The notes beneath the pieces were generated by a model. It had not been told where the DNA came from, did no database searches, and was given only the letters and a program-made list of their open reading frames with translations. A DNA stretch of 64,000 nt from Stomoxys calcitrans (Eukaryota > Arthropoda > Insecta > Diptera > Muscidae), in assembly GCF_963082655.1 (NCBI RefSeq), contig NC_081556.1, positions 67,746,727-67,810,726 of the forward strand. Reading direction: 5' to 3'. This document shows, in pieces, positions 11,463-24,200 of the stretch; position 1 is the first letter of the stretch, and every line of letters starts with the position of its first letter. Made by a program: the position numbers and the translations under genes.

Positions 11463-11800
11463 TCTAGCCCTTTTGCGTTTTCCAAGGCTTTTAAATTTTA
11501 GTAGTCACGAATAGAGACACTTCCCATCTTCGATTGATTTTCATTTTGCTATTCAAATAAAATGGCAAAGTGTGCTTAAACTCCCGGATAATGGATGTAA
11601 TTACGGATAAGCGAAGCAACGACAAAAATTCAAAAATATCTTGTCTACTCCGGATAATGGAGGTTCTCGGAGAATCGAGGTGCGATTTTATTTATTGTAA
11701 TATACTCCGATTGTAAATAAAGGACATATATTTATATACATATATTGATTTCAAACCCGTATGGTAAGTCTCAAATTAAGAATTTAGAAGTTTAAGCGCC
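11463..11800. other. short AT-rich gap; possible pogo-type remnant
   Basis: No gene. At 11582-11690 two CCGGATAATGGA motifs and GAGAATCGAGG resemble decayed termini of pogo/Tigger elements (compare 46719-47352), but there is no pair of clear TIRs. Confidence 0.25.
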
Positions 11801-12955
11801 TTCTGTCATTACTCAACCACTCCCGTGTGGCCCGAACCATGGCCGAATGGCATATCATCATATCAACCATGCCCGAATCCACCAGTTTGGTGAGAGTAAG
11901 ATTGTGGCTCTGGATATCTCCAAGGCATTTCATAGGGTCTGACACGGTGCACCACTATCAAAGCTTGTCGCATTTGCTGTTGGTAATGGCTTCGTTCGAT
12001 TTATTTCGAGCTTTCTCAGAGATCGCACTATACGAGTTGCTATAGATGGGTTCTCATCCAATGAGCATAAATTGACCGCAGGTGTACCCCAGGGCTCTGT
12101 TCTTTCTCCTTCTCTTTTTCTTATGATCATCAACGATCTGTTGCGTCAGACATCGGATCCGATCTACTCATTTGCGGATGACATTAATCTCTGTCATTAG
12201 TACTCATTCGACCATAGGCCGAGTCTTCGACAGATTGAGGATAAGGGGCGGGTTATGGATGATATACTCAACCAAGATTTGCTGACCATTTCTGAGTGGG
12301 GCCGAATGAATCGAGTAGATTTTAATGCACGGAAGACTCAGTGGTGTTTGTTGTCACACAAACGATTCGCTGACCCATTGCGATCATCTTTGTCTTTTAA
12401 CGGTATAGATGTTGAGCAATCAGTGGCCTTTGATATTCTGGGCATGAAAATACAAAGTGTTGTACAAATGTTTAGGCTTCCTTAAGCGGTGAAAGAATTA
12501 CTTCACTCCGTATGATCTTCTTAACATCTATACCACTTTCATAAGGCCGAAAAAGGAGTACAACTCACGGGTATGGGCTGGAGGTTCAAAATCATCCCTG
12601 GGTCATGTACAGAGGAGATCGATGGCGTTGATTGGATATCCAGTAAGATATCCAACTCTATAGGCCCCCTTGAACATCATCGCAATGTGGGTTGTTTGGC
12701 GCTATTCTATCGGTACTTTCATGGTGTGTGTTCGTCTGATATTTGTCTTCTTATTCCCGATGTAAGGATGATTGTCAGGGATACTAGACATTCCAGGAAC
12801 TCATACCCGTTTGTAAATGATTGGCCAGCGGACCGCACAATGCATAATAGAGAGAATTCTTATTTCGCCTCAACCGCTACTGTTGTTTCCCACCCACTAT
12901 GACATCCAGAGATTTAAGACATATGTCAATAAACACTACATCTTTAATTTTGTTT
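11800..12955 (+). mobile_element. jockey-like LINE remnant G
   Basis: Plus-strand RT remains: VALDISKAFHRV near 11910, HKLTAGVPQGSVLSPSLF near 12075, YSFADDINLCH near 12170, then TISEWGRMNRVDFNARKT (12290) and a C-terminal region ending KTYVNKHYIFN (about 12950). The first catalytic Asp of the A motif is His (KAFHRV instead of KAFDRV), and several frames are broken by stops. Same family as 47901-48800. Confidence 0.75.
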
Positions 12956-13721
12956 CATGTGCAGAAATTTTGAATATGGAACAAAAATCACGGATATGGA
13001 GCAAAATAACATCTCAATATCCTAAAAACTATTGGAGATATGTCAAAATTTCTTGAAACTCTGAAGTAAATACCATAAATCCTTGAAAGCTATACTAGTT
13101 CAAAAAAGTCAAAAATGGTCTATGAAACAAGATAGCATTAGACCCACGATATGGGTGGATTGTAATCCCAAGAAAGTGAGGAGCGCCAATCAATCAATGC
13201 AACAAAGGACAAAAGTCCATCTAGTTTTGGTTTTATATATTAAATAAAGTTTATTACTGTTTTCATCTATGACTACTTTATTTTAAATAGGCTCTTTGTA
13301 ACTACGACTGTATGATAATATTTACACAGAACAGTAGGAGGGCTAGTTAGGATAACTGCTTATATGAGTACACATAAAATGAGACTTAATCAACTATCCT
13401 TCATTCGTTCGTTCTATCGAACGAGCGTGTAAATTCAAGCTAAATTCATATGGGAATCAATTGATAATAGTAGGTTCGGGAGTATATTGATAATAGTAAG
13501 TAATAATGAGAGTTATCCTAAATATAATTATTGTTGTTACATTTAAATTAATTACATCTACATCAGTGTCTTTTGTTGTTGTAACTAAGCATTTCGATTT
13601 TAATTCAAAGCCAAAGGAAACAATAATGGATCAGCAAACGCATTTCAAAAGAGTTGCAGTGCAACCTTTCGGACTAAAAGAATGAATGTGAAGCAGAGGA
13701 GTAATAAAACAACTGCCACTC
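12956..13721. other. AT-rich intergenic DNA; nothing recognised
   Basis: No ORF of interest and no recognised repeat. It contains AT-rich stretches and secondary minus-strand AATAAA motifs that could serve as alternative retn polyadenylation signals. Confidence 0.4.
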
Positions 13722-14902
13722 TTTATTGCTTCTCAATTTGCACCGCATAACAAATTTTTTTCTTTTTTTTCAAAATTATGGTGTACTTAAAAGGTTACAA
13801 ATTGATATATGAAGCTTCTCAAGCTCATGTGTTTTCCGCTACATACACACACGCGCTAACCTCGTGAAGTGAAGGTAGTATGGTGGGTGGCGTTGGCGCC
13901 AGAACACTCTATATGCGAAGGATACATTTAACGGCTGTATGTATCCGTCCGTCCGTTTTACTACGAAGACATTGGCTTAGTTCAGCGGTCGGGCTGCTTA
14001 ATACATACGTTTCAATGGTTATCTATAAATACACATTTAATTTAAAATTTAACATAAACTTAAAACTAATTATAGCATAGGTCGAAGCGGCAAATGCGTG
14101 TGGGAAAGGTTGAGTTTTGTTGTTCATGCTGGTAGTACTTCGGTGAGCAGGCAGGACTTGGTTCCGCAAAAGCTAACGCCCGATTTTGGAAAAGAAGAAA
14201 ACATTTTATGGTCTTTGCCGGACTTAAATACAATTCTTTGAAGTAAATAGAACAAATATTTACAAAATTTCTTTGTCGAGCTTGGTGGTCAGGGGGCACT
14301 CATTCGATAGTTCACACTCTAAAATAAAACTTAACAGACTCCCTGGATTGTTGTTTCCGGGCTGGCGGGGCTATTTCACTCACACTTGTTGTTTAATTAA
14401 AATCATGTCATGTTATTGCTGTCCATATGTCCACGTCCACGCCCTCGGCATCTCCATCCGGGCAGTTAGCTGGCTGTTAGTGTAACATTTAGAGGCTGAG
14501 ATTTTCATTTTAGCTGTTGCGGTTTGCGTGTTTACTCAACATAGAAAAGCTCCTTTGGCATGTGTTGTGCTAGTATTTATCGTTGCCTTATACCCCAGGA
14601 CTGTTACAGTTGAGTGAGTATGGCCTGTATTTGGAGATGCCACAATAAAGGGTTGCTGTTTCCGTCAACTGTGTTGAATTTTTTTGCACTCTAGGAGTGT
14701 AATCTTGCGTCGAGTATCGGTTGTCAGCTGTCAGCAGCTACTTGGATAGGCACCTGCTTATTATTATATTTGTTCTATTTAAAGGTGGGCTTTTTCTAAG
14801 ACTACGACGAAAGGACATCAATGACATTCAATGTGTGCTGTATGCCTTCAATCAAGTCGACTGTGTAGCAGCGTAGGCTGTGATGGGAGGGGGATGTGTG
14901 AC
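13722..14902 (-). other. probable retn 3' UTR and candidate poly(A) signals
   Basis: Non-repetitive sequence directly after the retn stop codon. On the minus strand the first canonical AATAAA lies at 13727-13722, giving a 3' UTR of about 1.2 kb. A weaker ATTAAA lies near 14041-14036. Further AATAAA copies occur near 13280 and 13255. No transcript evidence exists here, so the true end is unknown. Confidence 0.45.
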
Positions 14903-15267
14903 CTATGATGTTATTAGCGCATCCTTGAGGGTGTTTGCATTGGGGCCGTTTGACAGAGTAGAATTTGTGTGCTTTGTCTTTTGCAGTGCTTCTGGCTCAC
15001 GCACCGTCATTTCATGTGCATCGGGCAGCGTTGTGTCTGTGGGCGCCACCTCAATACATTGTGCGGTGGTGCGATGGTTGGTGGTGGAGGTGGTATTGTC
15101 AGTGTCAACATTGTTGATGCCGCAATGGTTATCCATTGTTACGGATGTGTTGGTGGCTGTGGTCTCCCGTGCTGAGTTCGCTGTATTCGCAATCAATAGC
15201 CCGGAGTATTTGACACCATTTAATTCAAGGTTAACCACCAGTTGCTGTTCTCCGTTCTCGTTGGTAC
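14903..15267 (-). CDS. retn: retn terminal coding exon: REKLES beta region and C-terminus
   Basis: This 365-nt exon completes a Gly codon and encodes TNENGEQQLVVNLELNGVKY then SGLLIANTANSARETTATN. This matches the highly conserved NGE-QLIVNLELNGVKYSGVL block of ARID3 proteins, the REKLES-beta portion implicated in self-association in vertebrate ARID3A/Bright. About 85 Thr/Asn-rich residues follow, ending NTLKDALITS before the stop; Drosophila ends in a similar LKDAV motif. The acceptor CAG ends at 15268. The 96-nt upstream intron is compact. The exon is 120 complete codons plus the stop. Confidence 0.94.
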
Positions 15268-18200
15268 CTGTTGTGAAGCAAGCATAATGTTAAAACGTTG
15301 TAAATACATGTGCATAGGTGTTGGTACATGTACATTTGAAGTGTATGAAGCATTTAAACTTACCATTACGTGTGATTCGGAATTGCATGCCCGACAACAA
15401 ATTCAAGGCATCCAAAGGACCAAGTGAAGAGTTAGTTGTTACACAGTTACCTCCCTCAGCGCATCCCCCACTGGATTCGGTGGTTTGATTTTGCATATGC
15501 TGTTTGGATAAGTGGATTTTCTTAGTGGACACCGGCGAAATGTGTCCATTACCTGCGGACGCCGCCGACGTTGAAGGCGAATTTTCAATTGCAGAATCGT
15601 CCGACTTGTCATTGTGAACGCTACTGCTGCTGCCGTGGTGGCGGGGAGGTCGAGCCGTTATGCCGTTCAACTGTTGCCGTTCAAGAGTATCGTCATGAGA
15701 AGTGTCTGCAGTGGTGTTGTGGTCACCATCGTCATCGTGCTCTTCGTCCGCCTCTGCATCGGAGTCGTGTGGCTCATTGTTGCTGTTTTTATAGTGGAAG
15801 TTTACAGCAGCCGCCGCAGCGGCCATGCCAGGTGGTAGGTAGAAGCTGGCCGGAAAACCGGCACGTTTTGGTGGCGGTGGTTGGTGTTGAAACTCATCGT
15901 CACGCTCATTCGCATCAGGACTGGGAGCGCGCTCTCGTTCGCGTTTTATTGAGGTGACCCCTGGCGGTGAATCCGACAAGTTGAGAGCTTCGCTACTAGA
16001 AAAAAGAGTTTAGTTAATAACGGCATTTAAAGGTGGGTGTCTCGGCTAAATGAGGAAGTGTGCATTCTACCATATGACAATCTTTATGCCCTTTCACAAG
16101 TAATTGTATGTAACGACCTTAAATTGACGAAGCAATAGTAGCTAAATTTCCCCTTCAAATAAAATTCAAAGTCTACAATACGTTAAAGGGATGCGAACAG
16201 GGATGTATTTTTGATACTTTTGCCATAACTTCCCTTTGTACGATATGATTTTTGCACTTAACCTCTACAGCGAACTGTATTTCGTACTTTACACAAAAAA
16301 GTCTCATTGCAAATGTTTGAAGTTTTTAAAAAAATTCTGCCCCTTTTAACTAATATGATGTGGAACGCCTAGTGAACATCCCCTTTTTAATGCTAGGGAA
16401 ATTATGTTGGGCCTTCAGCCATATAAAACTTCTCAGTCAGCCGATTTCTGTTCCGTCTCGACTACAAAGGGAAGTCTAAGTTCATTATTTTAAAATTTTA
16501 ATCAGACAGCACTTATTGGTGGGATGAGTTTGCGCACTACACTGGTAGGAATCGCCCCACACTCTCTTTGGCTTAATATGGGTTGCCCAAAAAGTAATTG
16601 CGGAATTTTTATAAGAAAGTAAATGCATTTTTAAAAAAACTTAGAATGAACTTTAGTCAAATATACTTTTTTTACACTTTTTTTCTAAAGCAAGCTAAAA
16701 GTAACAGCTGATAACTGACACAAGAAAGAATGCAATTACAGAGTCACAAGCTGTGAAAAAATTTGTCAACGCCGACTATATGAAAAATCAGCAATTACTT
16801 TTTGGGCAACCCAATATTTCAACCAAGATAAGATTTTTGAAAATCCTGACTTTCAATTTAGAACACTTCATGTTAGCTACCATTTTCATAATGGTATATC
16901 GGTTAACTAGAAATATTAGCTACACGATATTTGTTTAATTGATAGCTCATTACAGTGTATACAAACCACCAAATGGAATTTAAACGTAATCGGATGATTG
17001 CGTTAAATTTTGCGAAATATCATAAACGGCTATTCTTGGCGAACTTGATCACCTCAAAGTGAACAAAGTGTATTATCGCCACTTTAAAAGCCTTTGTTAA
17101 AGTATTTTTTTACTATTGTTACTATATGTGCCAATTTTGGATGAAATCGGTTCAGATTTATATATGGTTAGGTTAGGTTAGGTTGAAAACAGGGTGCGGA
17201 TATAAATCTGCCCATGCCACTATGGACATACACCTAAGCCAGTAATCAGCTTGTTGTGCGCTCTATAAACTAAAAAAGTGACGTCGAAAAAGAAAATCTA
17301 AGTTAGGAATTTCCATAGGAAATGCTCCAACGTTTCATCATCTTCCCCACATGCCCTACACATACTATCACTTGCCGCACCGATTTTGCATAAGTGAGCT
17401 CGTCCCGTTATAATACAAATAGCTATACTGACCTCCTACTAACTTCCTTTCAGTAATAGTCTCGTCCTCGCACAATCTGGATGCCCCCAAAGGATTTTCG
17501 CCATCCTACCGACTGTTCCACAGTGTTACATGCACATTCGCCGCCCACGCCCTTAACTCGGACTGCGTCGACCCGAACGGCTTCAGGTTAACCAAGTTGA
17601 TTGAGGTAGTCCTCTGGCCTTACCCGCCAAATCGTCTGCCCTTTCATTCCAATTTACTCCGTTATGGCCCGGCACCCAAACGATGAGGATTGTGCCATTA
17701 TCAGAGAAGGCGTTAAGATTGTTCGTGATTTTACTCCCTTATGGCCATTTTACTGTTCGTAAAGATGTTCACACTCGACGTCCTCGTGTTAGCACCACAT
17801 CACCTCACGCATTCCGTGATCGCCCGGATCTCCGCCTGCAGAACGTATTATGGTCAGGCAGTCTAAAACAGATTTCAGTCCTTGTGTTCTCAATATAGAC
17901 CCCCAGGGCCACTCTGTCCTCTAGCTTTGATCCATCCGTGTAAAATGATCTTTCACATGGCAATGCTAGGGTTCCGTCAGTCCAAGACTGTACCGCTGGC
18001 GGCATTGCCTCGCACTCGACCTCAAGTGTCGTCTCAGGTATCTGATCAGAAACCTCTTCCCTTCCTTCCTCTTCGTCACCTCGAATTTAGCGCGATGGTA
18101 TGAGCTGCACCCATCCTCAATCCATTCTCTCATCGCCGCAGTGGCTGTCTCACACTTAATCTGTATGTCAATGGGTTGGATATCTAGAATAGTCTCCAGT

Positions 18201-21200
18201 GCTCTAGTGAGGGCCACCGTAGCTTGTAGCATGTCCGCCTATGACGCCGAATGCCTGGGTTCGAATCTTGGCGAGACCATCAGAAAAAAAAATTGTCAGC
18301 GGTGGTTTTCCCCTCCTAATGCCGGCAACATTTGTGAGGTATTATGCCATGTAAAACTTCTCTCCAAAGAGGTGTCGCACTGCGGCTGCTCGGACTCGGT
18401 TAAACTTGAATCGGACTGCACTCATTGATATGTGAGAAGTTTGCCCCTGTTCCTTAGTGGAATGTTCATGGGCAAAATTTGCATTTTTGCCCTAGTGGGC
18501 GTGGTCCTGATCGCTCCGCCTATGCCAAGACAACATGTACTGTTGCCAAGACAGCATGTAATGTTGCACTTTTTCTCCATAGCTGTCCACTAGATTTAGA
18601 TATAGCTCGCATATATATTTTCATCCGACTTTCACTAAGCCGATTTTCTCGCCTATTTCCTATGAATTTTCTCACTTACTAAGCGGCTTGGCTTATCTCC
18701 GTCTATTATTATTATTGGTAAGCATGAAAAATTGAAAACCTATGGTGTTATTTACTCAATCGGAATGACAATACTAAAAGAGAAAGAACGCAAAATATTA
18801 ACCGTTCTTGAGTGCAAAAAATTGCAATGAATTTTAAAAAATAACAAATATGAATTCCTATTACTGATTTTTTTTGTATTGTTGATACGTATTTGATTTC
18901 TTCGTATGAGTGCTCGTGTTGATCATCGTTAAAATACAAAGCATTGGGTGGGAAGAGCGTTTTATTTGTCCATAAAAGTGGAGTTACATACCACGCACAG
19001 CACTTATGAGTACTTAAGCATGTGGTAGAAATGCGACCACATGCGTCCTTTGGGTTGAGTTACATCTGGAACGCGTTCAAAGTTAAGAATTGGTTAGCTT
19101 ATTCCGTTAGAGGCGTGCGTGCGTTTGTTGTGTAACTCACACAATACAAACTTAACTAATCTAACTTTAGTTTACAACCATGCAAGCGCGCAGCACGCAC
19201 CAGCTCCACCTTAAGCTAGCGAATCCGCTAAATTGGTAAATAAAACCACCCAAATATCGTCTTTTATTAACCGATACTCACAAAATTTGGCACGATGATG
19301 AGTTTTTCAAATGATTAGTGCATTTCCTAGAAATTGACTCAAAAATAGATAAAGCTCTCATATATGTGTACGTATCGCCCGAGAATCGTCCGATTTACTT
19401 CTGCAGCCCTGGTAAGCGCAATAATCAACCGATTTTCTCACAACAACGCGCAACGACTCGTTTACAACAAAAACGAGTCAAAAAACTAAAAAATAATTTT
19501 TTCCAAAAAAAAAAAAAAAAACAATTATAAAATCGACAAAATTTTACAGATAAAGCAAGAAAAAGTAAATCCTAAGAATAGTGTATCTACACATTTATGT
19601 TGTAGTGTGAAAAAGCACAATTTCCAAAAGATCTCAACTAGTGTGAACGCCTGAGATGTTTTTCAAAAGGACATAAACAACACGAGTTAATGTAGACATA
19701 GCCTTAGATATAGTTATCAAATATATTAGGAATGTTGGAGTATAGAAATGGTGAAGAGAACCCTCCTTTCGGGATCAATAAAGGAGTGACGTAGAGGTGC
19801 ATCAAATCGCCGACGATCTTTTTTTAATTTCACTACATTCCGTCTTAGAAGCAACAAATGCTGAGGCACACTTGGAATTCGCTGGGGTATAAACGACTTC
19901 CCTGGAGACATCGACTACGCGGATGATATATGTATGCCTCTTTGTGCATTGCTTGGAGCACATAAAGGCAAAAATTTAATGCTTGAATAAAAACGAGGCC
20001 AAAGTAGGCTTGAAAATAAAAATAACTAAGACCAAATTCATGAGGATAGGAACAAAAAATCTGACACCGCTCGCCATAAACGGCCATGTCATTCAAGATG
20101 TTGACAACTTTTACTATCTTTTCAGCAAAATTACTAAGGACGGAGGATCAGGAGCAGCCACCCGCGACAGTATCAAGAAGCCTAGAAATGCCTTTCAACA
20201 AAGTTTGGAGATGCAGTGACAACCTCGTAGCTTTGGCAAAAGTCGTTACTGGCAACCTTCAGTCTGTCAGCATGTTTTCTGATCAGACAGTGACATGTCA
20301 AGGCGGTATATCCACATCCAAATTAAGAGATATTCTAAGAGTATTTAGAAAGGTTTGTAAGAAGTAAAATTACAAATATAAGCTAATTATAAATGTTATA
20401 TATTTGATGCCGTTCTCTCGTTTGGTGTTTGAATCGCCTTGCTCACAAATAGGAGTAGGAGTATGAATGATTTGTTATAAAATTAAATTAAATAAATGAA
20501 AAATGAATATAGAAAACTGGTAATAAAACTGTTGCATTAGTTTAAAATAAATTTTAAACAATAATTTCTGCAATAGTGGGACACTGTTGCAAAGAAAGGC
20601 GATAATTAGCCCAAAACTATGAAAAGTCATCAGAATACTATGAAAAACATACAAATAAATTTCAGAAATAGTAGGATGCTTTCAACAAACAATTGCCAAG
20701 GCCTCTCTATGACTATCATCAGCGTTGCCACTAAAAAAAAAAATTCCGACCAAAATTTTTCAAATAAACCTACCAAATTACTTCCAATTACTACCAATTG
20801 TAATCTGACCATATACGATCCGAATATCTGGGGTCCTATTACAACTCATTACATTATAAAAAATTTTACCATAAGTAATGAGGGAATGTCCTACTGAATG
20901 AAATTAGCGAGTTTTTTTTTTCTTAAAATCTATTATCTAAAAGAAGTAATCAACGAAAAATATTGCGAAAAGCGAACGTAGTACCAGCCTTTACAGTGAA
21001 ATCGGATGATAAATGCGGTTGTTATGAACTTAAGACCCTTAATCGGCAGATTGGCCTTTATGGCAGCTATATCCAAATATAGTCCGATTTGGCCCAATCT
21101 CGAACCTAATCTGCGTATGGAAAAAAATAATGTTTCTGTACCAGATTCCAGCCCAATATCTCAATTCTTGACGGACGAACAGACAAACAGACATTGTTAA

Positions 21201-24200
21201 ATCGTTTTAGAATTTTACGACGATCAAGAATATCGGTCTTAATGGCAGCCATATTCAAATATAGACCGATTTGGCCCAAACTCGAGGAATATTGGTATAT
21301 ATCTTGTACGGTTGGAAATGGATATTTCCATGTGTAGCAAAAAAAATTACTCAATGAGTATGCCCCCTATCCTATGGTATTTACAATTTCGACAAAAATC
21401 TTAAAATTTAAAGTGAATCCTACCAAATTTGGTAGAAAAAGCCCAAAACGGCAACACTGCTCATTGCTCACTCCTACGCAAAACATCAACTATTGATGAC
21501 CGTAGATTTTGTGATATATTAAAGGGAACCCTACTGCGTCTTCAAAAAAGATTCAAGGGGTATTTAATCCAAGTGAAATTGACCCACTATTCGCAAAATA
21601 ACTTATTCGCAAAAAGTCCAAGAATGGTTCCATTGCTGACCAAGAAGTATACAGTTGCAGGCTTTAAGTTCGCTAAAGGACACATCGATATGCCGATTGA
21701 AAACTGGTGGACCGACAAATGCATAGTTGTATTATTGTATTTGGTGGAACAGGGTCTAGACTGATGTCTGCCGACCATCCAAATACCTAATATAAATCAC
21801 AATTAACAAGGAAAAGACAGTCAAACACGGTGTGGCAAGCGTATTGATTCGTTGGAGCCTTTTGCACAATGGTATAGATTCGATAATGAAATATAAGACA
21901 TCATAGATATGTTACAATTTTGAAGCAAGTAAGCAGACTGGATTATGCTTCAGAAATTTGTAGTCTAACAAGCTAATGACCGGAAACATACTAGTAAATT
22001 GGCAAGGTGTGGTTTCGGGTTAATGGGGTTCAGGTTAAGCTGTGATCTGCACAGTCTCCTGTGTCAATCCCACTGAAGATTCATGGTGGGACATTGAAAT
22101 TATGTTACAGAGAACTGAATGCCAAATGCGAGGACGAGGCCACCGTTGTGCAGAGGTTAGCATGTCCGCCTATGACGCTGAACGTCTGGGTTCGAATCCT
22201 GGCGAGACCATCAGAAAAAAATGTTCAGCGGTGGTTTTCCCCTCCTAATTCTGGCAACATTTGTGAGGTACTATGCCATGTAAAACTTGTCTCCAAAGAG
22301 GTGTCGCACTGCGGCACGCCGTTCGGACTCGTCTATAAAAAGGAGGCCCCTTATCATTGAGCTTAAACTTGAATCGGACTTATATGTGAGAAGTATGCCC
22401 CTGTTCTTTAATGGAATGTTCATGGGCAAAATTTGCAATTTGCAATTTGAATGCCAAATGCGGAAGAGCTATGGAAGGCATTGTGTAATACCAGGCACAA
22501 AATCCTTTTCAAGCTATTCCGGGACCTTGTAAATAGATGTCAGGATCTTATTGAGACTCCATGCATGATAACTTCGCCGAAGACATCAAAAACAGGTTAC
22601 AGAAATAATTTAAGTTTTTATAAATTAATTTTAAACTTTTGTGCCATTTGCTTCAAATTATTGGGTTATGTATCAATACTTCTATTATTTTGAACAGCTA
22701 GTTTTAGAAAAAAAATATTATTGAAGCTTTAATTCAATAATTTATTGTTATTACATTTAAAGAATTGATTAATAATTTTTAATACAAAATAATTGTTTTT
22801 TTTAAAGGTGCACGCTCCGATTATTTTGAACACAACTGTACATGTACAGATATTACACTTACCGTTGAGCTTCTGCGCCAGGTAATACATTTGCCGAAGC
22901 AGGAGGTGGACTGGTATTGTTGTGATACATTTGCCACAAGGCTACGCGGGACATTTCCAATGCATTTAGAGCCTCTCTTGGACTTATTTCAGGACTTTGA
23001 GGAGATCGTTGTCTCTGTTGTTGTTGCTGCTGCTGTTGTTGTTGTTGCTGCTGCTGCTGGTGGTGCTGTTGCTGGTGATGCTGCTGATGATGTGGCGACA
23101 ATCCCATAGCGCCTGAACCTCCATTGCCTATCACATTCTGTTCCTTTTTCACCTGTATCAGCTTTAAATACTCGATCATGCGCTGTTCGATCTCTTGGGT
23201 CACCAGATTTGGCACTTGGCCAAATGTGGGAGCCATCAGTCTGTGGTGAGCCTGCTGAAGTGCAGCTTGAGCTTGTTGATTATTGGCAGCAGCTGCATGT
23301 GTGACCAATGCTAATGGGGACATCTGTTGCATTCCTCCGGGCAAATTTGGCCGGGCCATTGGAGGCTACAAATACAAAATACATTCATATGAATTAATAA
23401 TTGTCGCACATGGCCTGGGCTGTACGCCAGCATTGGCAATGCTTACCATTTGCATTTGACTGTGCATAGCCTCGTATTGGCCATAGCTGGAACGACGCCC
23501 CTCCCTACGATTGCCGTCAATTGCAGCCTGAAGTTCCGCCGGTGTACTTAAATTCTTTTTTTCGCATTCATAGGGATACAAGTACTTCATGTATCTGCAA
23601 CAACAAGAGAATATTGTATAGAAAGTTAGGTAATGTTTGTAAACGGTCAGTGCAAAATGAATATGCCACATAGTCGATATCTCAAAATCAGCGAATGAAT
23701 GTTATCCAAATTAAATCAATGAAATTTATCAGCGCCAAAAAACGACTTAAGACACACCACCTGTAGCGCCAATGCCTAGCATCTTGTTGTGGCCACCTGG
23801 GCGGCAAAATGGTCAGCGTCGCTACGACTGACCACGAACGAGACCTGAACAACAGTGAAACTTCCCTTGGTAACAATTGAAGACACCTAACTAGCGATTC
23901 ACCAAGGAAAAGCAACGAGCAAGGCATGCGCAAGCATCACATTCTGTGACTGTGCGCACATCTGAGTGTTTGCTGTGAGGTTATTTGTTTTTTCGGCATT
24001 TCGTCGGGCTTGTGCTGTATACGATTCACCAATATACTCGCAATATGATGCATTTTATTTACAAATCACTCAAGGCTTCAATCAAAAAATGGGATTTATG
24101 CAAAAGAGTGCCTGCCACGATAGTTTTTATACATACAGTATCGAGCAAAACTGAGTTATTGTATGTTTCGCTGCTTAAAAATAAAAAATTGAGCTAAACC

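Larger units (their letters stand above)
15993..22862 (-). other. retn: retn 6.9-kb intron
   Basis: Intron between the polyQ exon and the acidic exon. The donor is GTAAGT at 22862; the acceptor TAG ends at 15993. It contains a mariner MITE, an RNase H LINE carrying a SINE, an RT fragment, a TIR element and a second SINE, listed separately. 16020-16570 and 18700-19890 show no recognised feature apart from degraded repeats. Confidence 0.85.

Noticed and set aside
4490..11465. AGTCC at 4496-4500 and 11454-11458 region as target duplication of a composite A+B element
   Set aside because: Only 5 bp match and position relative to the tail is ambiguous; chance is likely.
14880..15287. 135-codon plus-strand ORF (VFALGPFDRVEFV...)
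   Set aside because: It is the complement of the conserved retn terminal exon and has no protein motif of its own.
15571..15957. 128-codon plus-strand ORF rich in Cys/Arg/His
   Set aside because: Antisense shadow of the retn acidic exon.
21429..21764. 111-codon plus-strand ORF
   Set aside because: It begins inside repeat sequence and has no recognisable domain; no evidence that it is a gene.
22145..22215. Functional tRNA gene at the SINE head
   Set aside because: The A and B boxes are present, but the sequence recurs at 18.2 kb with the same unrelated body and a target duplication, so it is a SINE head.
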